Shown one piece after another: positions 22,757 through 33,364 of a DNA stretch of 64,000 bases. A program made the position numbers and the translations under genes. Source of the DNA: Seminavis robusta (Eukaryota; Bacillariophyta; Bacillariophyceae; Naviculales; Naviculaceae); the NCBI GenBank assembly GCA_903772945.1, contig CAICTM010000025.1, positions 62,001 through 126,000 of the forward strand, given 5' to 3'. Within the stretch, counting starts at the first letter, position 1, and each line of letters opens with the position of its first letter. Below the pieces are notes generated by a model, which did not search any database, had not been told where the DNA came from, and saw nothing but the letters and a program-made list of their open reading frames with translations.

Positions 22757-23436
22757 CCTTCTTTCTCTTTCTCTGTCGGTCTATCCTGGTCTTGTTAAAG
22801 TGGGCGCAGCTAGCTAGATCTAGCTAGCTGGTGCTGGGATATTGTATAATTATTTATTGGATCGTGTTGAAATGCCGATAACGAAAGAGCTCAATGGCTT
22901 CTCGTTCGGTCTGTAAGGTAAGGTTCCTCAAGTGATCGCGATTCTTGTGTCTTTGTTCTCTGTTGCGTCTTCCATTCAGCTATGGTACAGTATTTCAACT
23001 GTCTTGGGGTCAAACGAAACGGTACACTCCTAGTCTCTTCAGCACCAGCAGAAGGATTAGTATTGTACGGATTGGATAATAGATGGCTGTGCTTCAAGCT
23101 TGTCTACAGACAGTGGTTGCAATTGGTTGATGGGCTTGATGATGGGGGACATCAACGAAAAATTGAACCTCGCTTTTGATGGATTGGATCTTTTCGGCCG
23201 TTGACTCGTGACATGATTGGGCGGATTCATCATTCGTCAGCCCACTCATTTTTTCATTTTCTCCTTCCGGCCACTCATGATCACACTGAAGTTGGCTGTC
23301 ACATGTCACACCACCACCTTCAATGCACCCACCATTATTACTAGCTACCAGTAGCAGCTCTTATCAAACCCTTCCAGCTATCAAGTAGCTACTAGCCAGC
23401 TAACTAGCTGGTAGAAGGACCATTTTAAAAACAGAC
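22757..23436. other. Divergent intergenic region
   Basis: Upstream regions of the TBC-TLDc gene (-) and the amino-acid transporter (+). CTAGCTAG clusters are present near 22810-22830 and 23340-23410. No gene is supported. Confidence 0.45.
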
Positions 23437-24993
23437 ATGATGACGGCGACAGATAAAGATAACGACGACAGAATACGACGAGATTCCGTCAGTGTGGTCG
23501 ACTATTCTCATCAACCCGATCCTGCTCATGGGAGTTCCAACATCACTGTGGCAACCTTTAATCTGGTAGCCACCATTGTCGGCGGTGGAGTCTTGAGTCT
23601 TCCATTTGCCTTTTCCAAATGCGGGGGAGCACTCTATGGCTTGGCGTGGATGCTACTGGCTGCCATTTGTACCGATCAATCCTGTGTCTGGCTCTGTTGG
23701 TGTGCCCGACCTGTCATTACCACCACCAGTGATGATCCAGATTTACAACACAGACTCATGTTGTCATCTTATGGACAAGTGGGAAAGGCTGCTTTTGGGG
23801 ATATTCTCGAAGTTGCCATTAGTGCCCTACTATTTGTATTTTTGGTATTTGTCCTCATTGCCTACATGGTACTGGTCAAGGACATTTGGACTCCTCTGAT
23901 AATAAGACTATTTCTGCACAGCCAACAAACAGATATTCAATCAGCAACAGTATCACAAGCTCAACGAGATGCCTACTGGGGTCCTTACGTACTCTTGGCC
24001 ATTGTCCTATTCATGACACCCTTCCTGGTACAGCGAACACTCCACGCGCTACGATTCAACTGCTACATTGGGTTTGCCTCTGTCTCGATACTTTGCATTG
24101 CATTGGTACAGCATGCACTCCAACAAGAAACATCCAGCACACACAATAATATACTCCTCACAAGAGACTTTTGGACCAGGCCACCAGAATCGGCGCGAGA
24201 TGTCATCATTGCCTTTCCCATCATCATGTTGAGTTACCTGTGCCATTTCAATGTCAATCCAGTACAAAAGGCGCTCGTCGATCCAACACCCGCACGGGTG
24301 CATCAGGTCATTCATGGAGCCATGCTCGCTTGTGGTGTGCTCATGACTGTTTTTGGAATTGCCGGTTATGCCTATGTTCTGGGGGCGGATAACGCCGAGA
24401 ATGCCGTCGTGCAAGGCAATATCCTACTCAACTGCGAAGAACAGCAAGAACGGATCGGGCAAGTCGATGTCATATTACTGTTGGGTCGACTGGGGTGTGG
24501 AACCACCATTATGCTGGCCATGGCCATGATGCTGCTGCCCTGTCGAGATTCACTTTTGGAAGTCTTGGATATTTTCTTTTTTAGAAACGACAATCCGCCG
24601 ACAGCCGACAATAATACGAATAAGGACCACCCCCATGAAATGTCCCCATTGGTATTCCCGGACAACGACTGTAGCAAAACACCCCCACCATCTCTGTCCG
24701 ACAATGAATGGGTTCACTACACGGCAACAGTTCTCATCGTGGCGGTCTGTTACGTTACTGCCGTGAAAGTTCCCGGCGTGCAAATTGTTTGGAGTTTGTG
24801 TGGATCTTCCATGGCGTTTACTATTGCCTTTATACTCCCGGCAGCATGCTATTTGCAAATGATACATCGGCGAGAAGCAGAACAGCAAGAACCTATGGTG
24901 TCGTTGCCGTCCAAGATACTGGCATGGATTGTACTGATTGTTTCCATTCTGGCTGCCATCGTCTGCACCATTCAAACCATACAATCCATTTGA
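23437..24993 (+). CDS. Amino acid/auxin permease-family transporter (AAAP, SLC38-like)
   Basis: 518 residues, one exon. After a charged N-terminus, the first membrane helix begins SSNITVATFNLVATIVGGGVLSLPFAF (about residues 34-58), the hallmark Aa_trans start with its broken GGG-LSLP helix. About eleven hydrophobic segments follow in the family order, including FPIIMLSYLCHFNVNPV (TM5-6 region) and the YAYVLGADNAENAVVQGNILLNC loop. A hydrophilic acidic loop (about 385-425) precedes the last helices. It should couple amino-acid uptake to a cation gradient at the plasma membrane or an endomembrane; substrate cannot be predicted. Two adjacent ATGs (23437, 23440) are possible starts. Confidence 0.9.
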   Translation: MMTATDKDNDDRIRRDSVSVVDYSHQPDPAHGSSNITVATFNLVATIVGGGVLSLPFAFSKCGGALYGLAWMLLAAICTDQSCVWLCWCARPVITTTSDDPDLQHRLMLSSYGQVGKAAFGDILEVAISALLFVFLVFVLIAYMVLVKDIWTPLIIRLFLHSQQTDIQSATVSQAQRDAYWGPYVLLAIVLFMTPFLVQRTLHALRFNCYIGFASVSILCIALVQHALQQETSSTHNNILLTRDFWTRPPESARDVIIAFPIIMLSYLCHFNVNPVQKALVDPTPARVHQVIHGAMLACGVLMTVFGIAGYAYVLGADNAENAVVQGNILLNCEEQQERIGQVDVILLLGRLGCGTTIMLAMAMMLLPCRDSLLEVLDIFFFRNDNPPTADNNTNKDHPHEMSPLVFPDNDCSKTPPPSLSDNEWVHYTATVLIVAVCYVTAVKVPGVQIVWSLCGSSMAFTIAFILPAACYLQMIHRREAEQQEPMVSLPSKILAWIVLIVSILAAIVCTIQTIQSI

Positions 24994-25357
24994 GGAAAAC
25001 AAAGGCGATGATTGATTCGATCATCATTGATTAGTATTTGAGCCTTTTCTCTTGCTGGATTGCTCGTTGGCTGGCAGAAGGGAATAATCGAGAACACAGA
25101 GCTTGCCAACCAACAGTCTACCAGCATCCATGTGTTCGCCTGTACAATGGACCACCAGATTAAACCCACAATTTGAAATCGTGGCGACGAGCCTCTCTGA
25201 CCACATCGATACAGGGACATGTTGCGAGCTACTTTCAAAGCAGTTAACGTAACAAGGTTTACTGGTGCCATCGCATGATTGAGTAGCATAGCACATTGGT
25301 CCACGCTACCGTACTGCGTAACATAGTGGCCGCACTTTTATTTTTAAGCATTAATAG
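24994..25357. other. Intergenic region
   Basis: Convergent 3' flanks of the transporter (+) and the ankyrin-type pseudogene (-). Nothing is supported. Confidence 0.4.
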
Positions 25358-26741
25358 CTAGATGCTCACATCAAAGTCTTCTGAACCTGGACAGCCATTC
25401 TCATGCAGATATTTCATTACTTCCACTTGGTCCTTTGCAGCAGCAACACGGCTTATCCATGTATCCCATGGGCATCCACTATGGTGGGCATACTCTAGTA
25501 TTTTCAAGTGGCCATTTCTAGCAGCATTCTGGCAAGTCGATGTATCCCATGGGCATCCACTTTCATGGGCGTACTTCAATATTTCCAAATGGCCATTTGT
25601 CGCAGCATTCTTGCATGTGCTTTCATCCATTGACACCCATTTTCATGGGCATATTTGAGGCAATCCAAAGCCATTCAGCGCAGCATAGCTGCAAGTAGAT
25701 TCATCCCACTGACAGCCATTCTCATGGGCATACTTCAAGACTTCAAAGTGGCCATGTGCAGCAGCTTGACGGCATGTAGCTGATTCCATGGACAACCATG
25801 CGAACGAGCGTACTTGAGGATCTCCAAATGCCCCTGCTCAGCGGCATTCGCACACGTCCGAAGGTTCCATGGGCAACCATTTCCATGGGCGTATTTCAAG
25901 ATTTCCAGATTTCCAGCACTGGCAGCACCTCTGCATACCAATTCGTTCCATGGACAGCCATTTTCATGGATTTGAGGAATCCATGACCATTTTTAGCAGC
26001 ACTCTCACATGTCCCGGCATCCCATGGACAGTTGTTGTCTCGGGCCCATTGCAGTATTACTAGATGTCCACCCTCGGCTGCTGCTGCACATGTTTTGGCA
26101 TTCCATGGACATCCCTTTTCACAAGCATATTTCAGGACATCCAGATGGCCATTTTTGGCAGCCCATGCACATGTCCCTGCTTCCCATCGGCATCCATTTT
26201 CATGAGCAAATTGGAGAATTTCCAGATGGCCCCTAGCAGCAGCACCGTGGCATGTAAAATAATCCCAGGGGCATCCATTTTTACGCAACCATTTGAGCAC
26301 TTCCAAATGACCATGCCCGGCAGCATTGGCACAAGCCCATGAATTCCAGGGGCATCCATTTTCATGTGCCCATTTGAGCAAATCCAGATGGCCACCTTGA
26401 GCAGCAAAAGCACATGTTTCATGACCCCATGGATATCCTCTCTCTCGAGCCCACTGGATAACAGCAAGAGTCCCAACGGTGGCAATTGCCTGACAGACAT
26501 AGTCCTTCCGTGGAGTTTTCTCTTTTGAAGTATCTGATTCCCAGTATTCAGCAGTTGCAACATTACAGAAGACGGCACTATAGTATGTATCAGTGCTGGC
26601 TGCTGGGCTTGTTTTTGCCTCAACGATACCAGTCTGATGACCCATCTTAGCCTTAGCGGGATTCTCCTCACTGTCAGCATAATTTTTGTAGAGGTGATTG
26701 AATTGTTTGTTGACAGCTCCCACAAAGGCGCAGAGTCCCAT
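25358..26741 (-). pseudogene. Decayed ankyrin-type repeat gene (GHLEVLKYAHENGCPWD family)
   Basis: The minus strand encodes at least twelve copies of a ~26-residue ankyrin-like repeat, TCA.AA..GHLE(V/I)LK(W/Y)A.ENGCPWD. This class is greatly expanded in diatoms and other stramenopiles. The first frame runs from MGLCAFVGAV at 26741 for 281 codons. It then leaves the repeat, and the repeat continues in other frames (25735-25941, then 25358-25636). I count about four frame breaks, near 25985, 25785, 25655 and 25630, so the gene looks dead, unless assembly errors explain them. A hydrophobic stretch (GWIFPFVGMGLCAFVGAV) at the N-terminus suggests a membrane anchor. It also reads upstream of the ATG, so the true start may be lost. 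The product was probably a protein-binding scaffold. Confidence 0.8.
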
Positions 26742-26928
26742 TCCTACAAAAGGAAATATCCAGCCAACCCAGATATCCTTTCGATTTTAAAAAGAAAGCA
26801 TCGTTAGTGGACGCCATGACAACACAAAGAAAAAGAAGAATGCTGGTGAGAAATGAGGTTGTTTTCTAAAGGAGAGCTCGGCTCTTTTCGTGGAAGCGCA
26901 ACGAAGGGCCTAGCGGTTCAAACCTTAA

Positions 26929-27053
26929 CGCTATTTCTAAAAACACACCCTCTCACTTATGGGACCGTTGGCCCAAGGTTTAACCGGAGCGAAGCGATGG
27001 TTAAACCGTGGGGGCAGGTCCCTTAAGTGAGTGGTGTGTTTTAGAGGCAATGC
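26929..27053. repeat. Large imperfect palindrome (foldback element)
   Basis: The left arm 26941-26985 (AAACACACC...GGTTTAACC) and right arm 26999-27041 (GGTTAAACC...GGTGTGTTT) are inverted copies with a few mismatches, joined by a 13-base loop (ggagcgaagcgat). Weaker complementarity extends outward to about 26929 and 27053. It could fold into one hairpin of about 45 bp. This looks like a foldback or MITE-type element; no flanking target duplication was identified. Confidence 0.85.
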
Positions 27054-27319
27054 ACCGTTGGGCGGTTCTGACAGTAATTAATGTGGTTATTCAATGATAT
27101 TACCGGTTAAAATTATATTTAAGGAGGTGAAAATTACTGTTTAAGCAGGTGTTCACTGTGACAAACGGCACTACTTGAGAATCATAAAAAAGAACTGAAA
27201 TCATCAAAATGAAGCAACCACACGCCAACAATCATCAACAACACCCCAACAATCATACAATCATCATCAACAACAACAACAACAACAACAACCAACAGAC
27301 AACCACACCATACAATCAA

Positions 27320-27780
27320 GCGGCGTTTGATCGACACCAGTACCAGTAGAAGCAGCAGGTTGACCACACACTCACAATGACAAGCCCTCGCGGCGTTTGA
27401 GCGACACCAGTACGGTAGAAGCAGCGGGTCCATCACAACATCCAAGCCCTCGCGGCGAGCGACATACCCACAACAAGAAAAGCCCTCGCGGAGAGCGACA
27501 ACACCACAAGAACAAGGCCCTCGCGGCGAGCGAATCCACCCACAACAACAAGACCCTCGCAGCGAGCGACAGGACGACTGCAACACTGCACACCAACAAC
27601 AGAAGCCATCGCGGCGAGCGACACAACCACAACAACAAAGCCCTCGCAGCGAGCGACAGATAGCGACAGGACGACTGCAAGCCCTTGCGGCGTTTGAGCG
27701 ACAACACACCAACAACAGAAGCCCTCTCGGCGAGCGACACACCCACAACAACAAAGCCCTCGCGGCGAGCGACAGATGCA
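27320..27780. repeat. GC-rich dispersed minisatellite, core GCCCTCGCGGCGAGCGAC
   Basis: About eleven copies of the 18-base core occur at 34-45 bp spacing, separated by ACAACAACA-type spacers. Two or three copies carry GGCGTTTGAGCGAC instead of GGCGAGCGAC, so there are two subtypes. Single-base variants (CAGCGAGC, CTCGGCGAGC) show the copies are diverging. The spacers are low-complexity, not unique. Confidence 0.9.
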
Positions 27781-28084
27781 ACAACAAATAAGGCGACCAG
27801 TAAACAAACCCAGGAGCTGTTGGTTTGTGTTGAATTTTGGAGAAAAAGCATAAAATAGCTTTACATTTAGCCAAAATCGTTTTTCTCTTTTTTCGTTTAC
27901 TTAAGGGTCAAGTCCCGGTGAAAATTACTTAGGAAAGCCCAGGTGTGTTGCTGTAGATCCATCAGGTTGATCTCTTGGGTCAAAGATCATCACTTGACAC
28001 TTGACACCCTTACAGCGGATAGATGAAGGGATCACACGAAGGCATTCACCCCTATTATCATCTCTAGCTAGATCTGCTTCGACG

Positions 28085-29283
28085 ATGATGACAATGAAAG
28101 GCAGCGAGCTTCCCGAGACAATGGCTATCAGAAGAAATCATTCCTTTATCCTCCTGTTGACCCTGTTTTTGGCAGCAATATGTCAAAGCAATGCTTTTGT
28201 GGTACCAACGCAACCGATGAGCGTTGGTCGGCGGCCTGTGGGTATAGGGGCTGATCCATCCATGAGGATAACTCCAAAACAACCTTTGTATCCATTGTCA
28301 CAGCTTCGCAAACACTCGACGACAATTCACAAGAGAAGCCGTCACAATCAGCAACTGCATCTGGCATTGCAGGAACCAGTGATCCAATACTTGACATCCA
28401 TGTTTCGTTGCACAGGTGGTGTTCCCTTTGCACAAGCCTTCACTATTAATGCCGTGGGAATCAGCATCCTGCAAAAGCCACTCTCCAAGATGCTCACAGG
28501 AGCCGGATTACTCAATGCTTTGATCTTGGGCACTTCGCTCTGGCAAACGTTGGGCTGGAAGGGATGGTCAGTTTGTGTGGCATATCTCTTCCTGGGAGTG
28601 CTGGTCACCAAAATTCGATTCAGTGAAAAGGAAAAGATGGGAATAGCCGAATCGAGAGGAGGGAAGCGAGGCCCTGAAAACTTGTGGTGAGTCGAGTCCA
28701 GCTACCACCTGGCTACGGTATATCATGTGTCTTTCTTATTAGTGTCATGAAATCAAATTTGCCTTCTAACTAACTGACTTGCCACCCACACAAATCTGAT
28801 TGACAAAGGGGCTCGGCGGCAACCGGGCTTGCTTGTGCCATTTGTTCACGACGAGGATCCTCCTTTCTGGGGATCCCATCCAATCTCTACATTCTGGCCT
28901 ATGTTGCTTCTTTGGCTACCAAACTCGCCGATACTTTTGCTTCTGAAATTGGCAAGGCATTTGGCAAGACAACCTTTCTCATCACCACCTTTCAACGCGT
29001 CGAACCGGGTACTGAAGGTGCTGTTTCCGCTGAAGGGACTGCTGCTGCTGCCCTGGGAGGATTCATTCTGTCAGCCTATGGGTGGTCACTGGGAATGATA
29101 TCTGCCAAGGGTGTTGCTATTTCAACCGCTGCCGCTTTTCTGGCCACCAATGCGGAAAGCTTGTTAGGTGCAATTCTGCAGGATAAGGAAGGATTGGAAT
29201 GGATTACCAATGAGGTGATCAACTTTTTGAATACATTGATTGGTGGTGGTTTGGCTATTCTGGGAGGCAAGCTGTTTCTGTAG
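28085..29283 (+). CDS. DUF92 integral membrane protein, plastid phytyl-phosphate kinase (VTE6)-like
   Basis: Two exons, 28085-28686 and 28809-29283, with a 122 bp GTGAGT...AAAG intron; 358 residues. The N-terminus has a signal-peptide core (SFILLLTLFLAAICQSNAFVVP) ending in the diatom plastid-type AFVVP site. The DUF92 signature spans the intron: GGKRGPENLW-GSAATGLACAI, then SNLYILAYVASLATKLADTFASEIGK and TEGAVSAEGTAAAALGG. The family includes plant VTE6, which phosphorylates phytyl phosphate to phytyl diphosphate in the chloroplast envelope for tocopherol and phylloquinone synthesis, and TMEM19. The plastid presequence favours the VTE6 role. An in-frame TTG lies upstream at 28001, but ATG 28085 is the first eukaryotic start. 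It is convergent with phytoene desaturase. Confidence 0.85.
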
Positions 29284-29645
29284 AAAGACCAAAAAGACAC
29301 TTGACAATCGGTGGGTTCGACTGGCTGCTTGCTATGATTGCTACCTGCTAAAAAATGCTGTACACAATATCTCCTAGTGCCTATTTTCTTGTCCTGAAAT
29401 GAATCCAATCTTTTTGTCCTCAGTTGTTTCGCGAGGGGAATAAGATCAACATGGATGCTTTGTCTGTCAGGATGCTTCGTGCGTACGGGTTCGGTACCGG
29501 TATCCCGAAGGGTGGTCGAACCATCTTCAAGGCTTCGCTTGAACCTCTCTTTTCCGATACTTTAACTGCTTCCGTGATACTAAAATGTAGGAATAATCAA
29601 TAGCCTGCTACTTTTAGTTATAGTAGAACCTATTATACTGTTTAT
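29284..29645. other. Intergenic region, convergent 3' flanks
   Basis: Between the DUF92 gene (+) and phytoene desaturase (-). Nothing is supported. Confidence 0.4.
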
Positions 29646-31487
29646 TTAGGCTGCCACGAATTGGCTGGGGTCAACCTCTCGCAGAAGTTTTTCGTTCTTC
29701 GTTGTCAATTGTGCACCGGCACCCCATGCAATGGCACCCTCGCCCTTGACACCCGCTGGTGGCCTGGGCTTGTAGTCCTTGGCAGCTTCCACAATGTCTG
29801 CCTGAACCTCCTTGACGGGAGGCAGTTCCATACCCTTGGCCTTCTTCGCCACAACTTCTGCAGCCAACTTACCTCCAAAGACAGCACCTTCCATGGATCC
29901 CAGATACTTTTGAGAAGTCCAGTCTCCTGCCAAGGTAAAGTTATCAATGGGGCTTCTCTGACTGGGACGGTACTTGTTACGGCCTGGAATGGCAGCGTAG
30001 ACACTTCGTGGGACCTTGACGACTGCGTACTTGCGAAGCTTGGCTTGTCCATTTGGACCTTGATCCTTGGTGGCAGGCCACTCGGGATCCGCGGCAATTT
30101 CGGTAGGGAACAAACGAGCCAGTTCTCCCATGGTAGCATCAATGATTTCTTCGTCAGTCTTGGCGATCCAGTTGACGTTTCCACCGGCCAATGGCGAGCA
30201 GGGAGCAAAGACCAACTCGAGCATACTGGCATCGTCATCGGCATATTCCTTGCAGGTGACACTCATATCGGCGTAAACACTGAGAAGAGGCGATCGTGAG
30301 AAGCACAAGTGATCGACGGCCTTGAGCTTGCGATCGAACCACATGTGCAAGTTGATGACAGGGATTCCTTCCAGTTCATCAAACTGTCGAAAGTAGGGCA
30401 TGTTTTGCCACTTTTCTGGCACGTATCGACGCATAATGTCGACGGGCATGGCGGATACGTATTCATCTGCGACGACTTTCTCACCCGACCTCATTTCCAA
30501 GTGTTTGATAGATCCATCCTCGTTGGTGACAATCTCCTTGACGGGGGCATTCATGACGATCTTTCCACCTCTGGCTTCGATGTGTTCCTTCATGGGAGCA
30601 CAGAGACGGTCCGGTTGGTTTCCGTCCAAGAAAGCCATTTGCAATCCGTTGTCTTCGTTGAGGAATCGGTTCATGGCAGTCAAGACGACCGTCATACTGA
30701 GCTTGTCGGGGTCAATGAAATCCAATGCCTTTGCCATGGCAATAAAGACCTCTTCGTTGATTCGTTCTGGCATACCGTATTTGCGCATGAATTGTGTGAC
30801 AGAAAGTTCATCCTGAGCATCAATAAAGTCTTGACCTTGAATTAACATGGGCAAGAGTGGAGGAGCCGTCTGAAGCTTTTCCTGCAATGTCAACATCTTT
30901 TGGTTCATCAAAATGGCGAGACCAAAATTGAAGGGAGCAGGAATACCTGGGATAAAGTCAAAGGTTGTGAATTCTCCAGGGAGTTGTTGCATAGCAAAGA
31001 TCATCTTGTGAACCTTCCACTGCAATCGATCATGAATATCGAGTTCGGCAAACATGTTCATCATGTTGGGATAAGCTCCAAAGAAAATGTGCAATCCAGT
31101 TTCGATCCAATCGCCATCGGCATCTTGCCACGCCGAAACCTTTCCACCCAGGACATCCCGAGCTTCGTAGACAACGGGTTCATGTCCAGCATCGGAAAGG
31201 TACTTGGCACATGCCAATCCTGAGAGTCCACCTCCGATAATGGCAACCTTTTTCTTCTCGCCGCCATCGGCTTTGAGGGTAGTTCCAAAGGATTGCGAAA
31301 GCCTTTCGTAGTTGCGATAGTTGTCCGTGTCTTCTAAATTGGGTTTGGGGAAATCCTTCATGACCAGGTTGCTCTTCATCCCGGTCGAAGCACTGGCTGC
31401 TTTTCTGGAAACTACGGGAGTGTGGGGGGCAAAGGCGACAGTGCTGGAGGCCAAAAGGGCCATCAGAGCCGTGGAAAGACGAAACAT
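29646..31487 (-). CDS. PDS: 15-cis-phytoene desaturase (plastid carotenoid biosynthesis)
   Basis: 613 residues, intronless. A plastid presequence (STVAFAPHTP, residues 15-24) carries the diatom AFAP cleavage motif. The FAD dinucleotide-binding fold begins VAIIGGGLSGLACAKYL (81-97). It is followed by the plant/cyanobacterial PDS features GGKVSAWQDADGDWIETGLHIFFGAYPN and the C-terminal FAD motif FTLAGDWTSQKYLGSMEGAVFGGKLAA. It converts 15-cis-phytoene through phytofluene to zeta-carotene using plastoquinone, an early step toward fucoxanthin. This is the plant/cyanobacterial (CrtP) type, not bacterial CrtI. It is head-to-head with the PsbP-domain gene over 519 bp, so light-responsive co-regulation is plausible. 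Confidence 0.97.
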   Translation of the reverse strand: MFRLSTALMALLASSTVAFAPHTPVVSRKAASASTGMKSNLVMKDFPKPNLEDTDNYRNYERLSQSFGTTLKADGGEKKKVAIIGGGLSGLACAKYLSDAGHEPVVYEARDVLGGKVSAWQDADGDWIETGLHIFFGAYPNMMNMFAELDIHDRLQWKVHKMIFAMQQLPGEFTTFDFIPGIPAPFNFGLAILMNQKMLTLQEKLQTAPPLLPMLIQGQDFIDAQDELSVTQFMRKYGMPERINEEVFIAMAKALDFIDPDKLSMTVVLTAMNRFLNEDNGLQMAFLDGNQPDRLCAPMKEHIEARGGKIVMNAPVKEIVTNEDGSIKHLEMRSGEKVVADEYVSAMPVDIMRRYVPEKWQNMPYFRQFDELEGIPVINLHMWFDRKLKAVDHLCFSRSPLLSVYADMSVTCKEYADDDASMLELVFAPCSPLAGGNVNWIAKTDEEIIDATMGELARLFPTEIAADPEWPATKDQGPNGQAKLRKYAVVKVPRSVYAAIPGRNKYRPSQRSPIDNFTLAGDWTSQKYLGSMEGAVFGGKLAAEVVAKKAKGMELPPVKEVQADIVEAAKDYKPRPPAGVKGEGAIAWGAGAQLTTKNEKLLREVDPSQFVAA

Positions 31488-32006
31488 TGTTTGCTTGTTT
31501 GTTGATACCTGAAGAGTACAGTATTATAAGCTATACTCGTATTGCTACCTCTGTTCTCGTTTAATTAAAGCAACCTTTAGAAGAGACTAACAGTCGGAAA
31601 CTGCAAGGTGGGCTCCAAGGCATGATGTTCAACAACCCATCACAACAAGCATACACAACACCGCAGAGCCGTTGCTTTTGATGAGTCCGAGCTTTCCCTT
31701 TGCACGTCAGAGGAAGAAACCTCTAAGACAACAATGATGTTCAAGATTCCCTTTGCTCGTGTTGTTTTCGCGACAAAATGGAACTTCAACTTGGATATCT
31801 TTCAAATATTAACATGACTGAAACTGGTACGTCAGTCCCACTGCTGCCAATCGGCCGCAGTGACTCATCGTCTCATCCAGTGACACCACCTCGATTGTGT
31901 TGATGTTGATGGCTGTTGGAAAGCCAAAAACAAATCTATCGAAACAATCTAGTCTACAGTCGAACAACCAAAGGGAAGAAAAATTGAACTGAATAATTAT
32001 TGCACC
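31488..32006. promoter_or_regulatory. Probable bidirectional promoter region, PDS/PsbP-domain genes
   Basis: 519 bp separate the start codons of two divergently transcribed plastid genes. No specific element was identified by eye; the call rests on gene arrangement. Confidence 0.45.
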
Positions 32007-32967
32007 ATGTCACTGGCAGGATCATGTCGCTATCAGATTAACCACGGCCAAGGACCGTGGCGTTTTCTGCTGGTATGTATCCTTTCGTGGGTCAAGAGCA
32101 GCCATGCCTTTGTAATGTTTCAAGAGTCCTTCCAAACACAGCAATCAACACCCCGAAAAGCAGAAATTCCATCGTCTCTCTTCTCTGTATCTGGACCCGA
32201 AGCACAAAATGAAGACGTCCGTGCCGTTTCGGAAGCACCCATGGGACGTCGAAGAGCTCTGGATAATTTTGCAGCAGTGGCAGGATCCATGTTGCTGATA
32301 CCAACCAATTTAGCCCTGGCGGATAATGACGACGATGCTACCATTCAGAGAGGCAACGGGTTTGCTTACAAATTTGTACCACCCCCGGAAATGGAACCAG
32401 GAGCCAAACCAGTCAAGACACATTTGTTTGAAATCAACTGGAAGTCTCCCACAACTGCAAGATACACCTTTGGGGTCACTGTGGATCCAGTCAGAATCCA
32501 AAATCTAAAGGAGGTGAGTGAGTGGACTTGATGATGATGATGATGCATGCATGTCATTGATGCAATGAGCATTCTGATATGGAATGTGTGAATGATTGCC
32601 TCGTCTTTGCTCCATTGCAATAATCACCTACTGATGTGTTCTTTTTTGTTGTTTATTTTTTGGTTGCCTCTAGTTTGGAACTCCTGAAGAAGTAGCTGCC
32701 AAGGTAGTTCTTGCAGAAGTCAACCGTGATGGGATTTTTGAAGTGACACTTGTGAAGGATCCAGTAGCCGTGGAAGAAGATGGGATACTTTCCTACATTC
32801 TCAATTATCTCTCACAGGGCAAACGAGGCGACAAGCGATTTGTGGCCAAGTTTTGCATTCAAAACCAACGATTATATGCCTTGACAGCGCAAGTTCTAGA
32901 GAGTGATTACAATGCCAAAGAAGCAGAGATTATGAAGGCTGTGGAATCTTTCCGGGTATTGCCATGA
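32007..32967 (+). CDS. PsbP-domain protein of the thylakoid lumen
   Basis: Two exons, 32007-32513 and 32674-32967, with a 160 bp GTGAGT...CTAG intron; 266 residues. Targeting signals are layered: a signal-peptide-like segment (FLLVCILSWVKSSHAFVMF), then a twin-arginine lumen signal GRRRALDNFAAVAGSML...ALA (about 76-103). The mature part has the PsbP pattern: GFAYKFVPP near the start, YTFGVTVDPVRIQNLKEFGTPEEVAAKVV in the middle, and SQGKRGDKRFVAKFCIQNQRLYALTAQ near the end. PsbP-family proteins support photosystem II oxygen evolution or assembly in the lumen. The divergent sequence suggests a PPD/PPL relative rather than the extrinsic 23 kDa subunit itself. Confidence 0.85.
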
Positions 32968-33364
32968 GGGAGTCGCAAACATCTATCTTCCGTCTCTGTA
33001 TGATCATCAGGGCAGGTACGACTGTACCAGTTTCAGCACACTTTGGATCCATTTCTGTTCAGCTACGAATAACCATGGGCGTCCTTTTGCCCGCTACGAG
33101 AATGCAATTGGGCTAATAGCTAGTGCTGCTATTGGATCTTTGGGTCTGTAAGAGGGAAGATACCCCTTGAAGCTATGAGAAATCAACCCCAAATGCAACT
33201 AAATCGGAGGTGTACATGTACAGTTATGTCGCTACTATTAATCTAAAGGAGAAATGAACTGACCTGACCTGACTAGCTACGTACTAGCTGGTGTTGGCTA
33301 CATGCTGATTAATGCCTTCCTATTAGTTGAGATTGAATAGTGACTCTTGATATGGTGACTACTA
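32968..33364. other. Intergenic region, convergent 3' flanks
   Basis: Between the PsbP-domain gene (+) and mitochondrial bL33 (-). Nothing is supported. Confidence 0.4.

Larger units (their letters stand above)
26742..28084. other. 1.3 kb intergenic region with foldback palindrome and GC-rich minisatellite
   Basis: Contains the palindrome at 26929-27053 and the repeat array at 27320-27780 (both listed separately). AT-rich DNA follows at 27800-27900. The minus-strand open frame across the array (27182-27874) is repeat-derived. Confidence 0.6.

Noticed and set aside
26881-26990. tRNA-like GGTTCAAACC box
   Set aside because: The surrounding bases do not form a T-arm or cloverleaf; the box belongs to the palindrome flank.
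27320-27780. CRISPR-like array of GC-rich repeats with spacers
   Set aside because: Spacers are CAA-rich low complexity rather than unique, repeat cores vary, and the window is eukaryotic nuclear DNA with no cas genes. It is a minisatellite.
27182-27874. 230-codon minus-strand open frame
   Set aside because: It is made of the GC-rich minisatellite read in one direction (repeats of S-L-A-A-R-A / C-R-S-P-R-G); it has no domain and no homologue-like region.
28001-28084. Upstream extension of the VTE6-like gene
   Set aside because: It begins with TTG; the first ATG (28085) also starts the plausible presequence.
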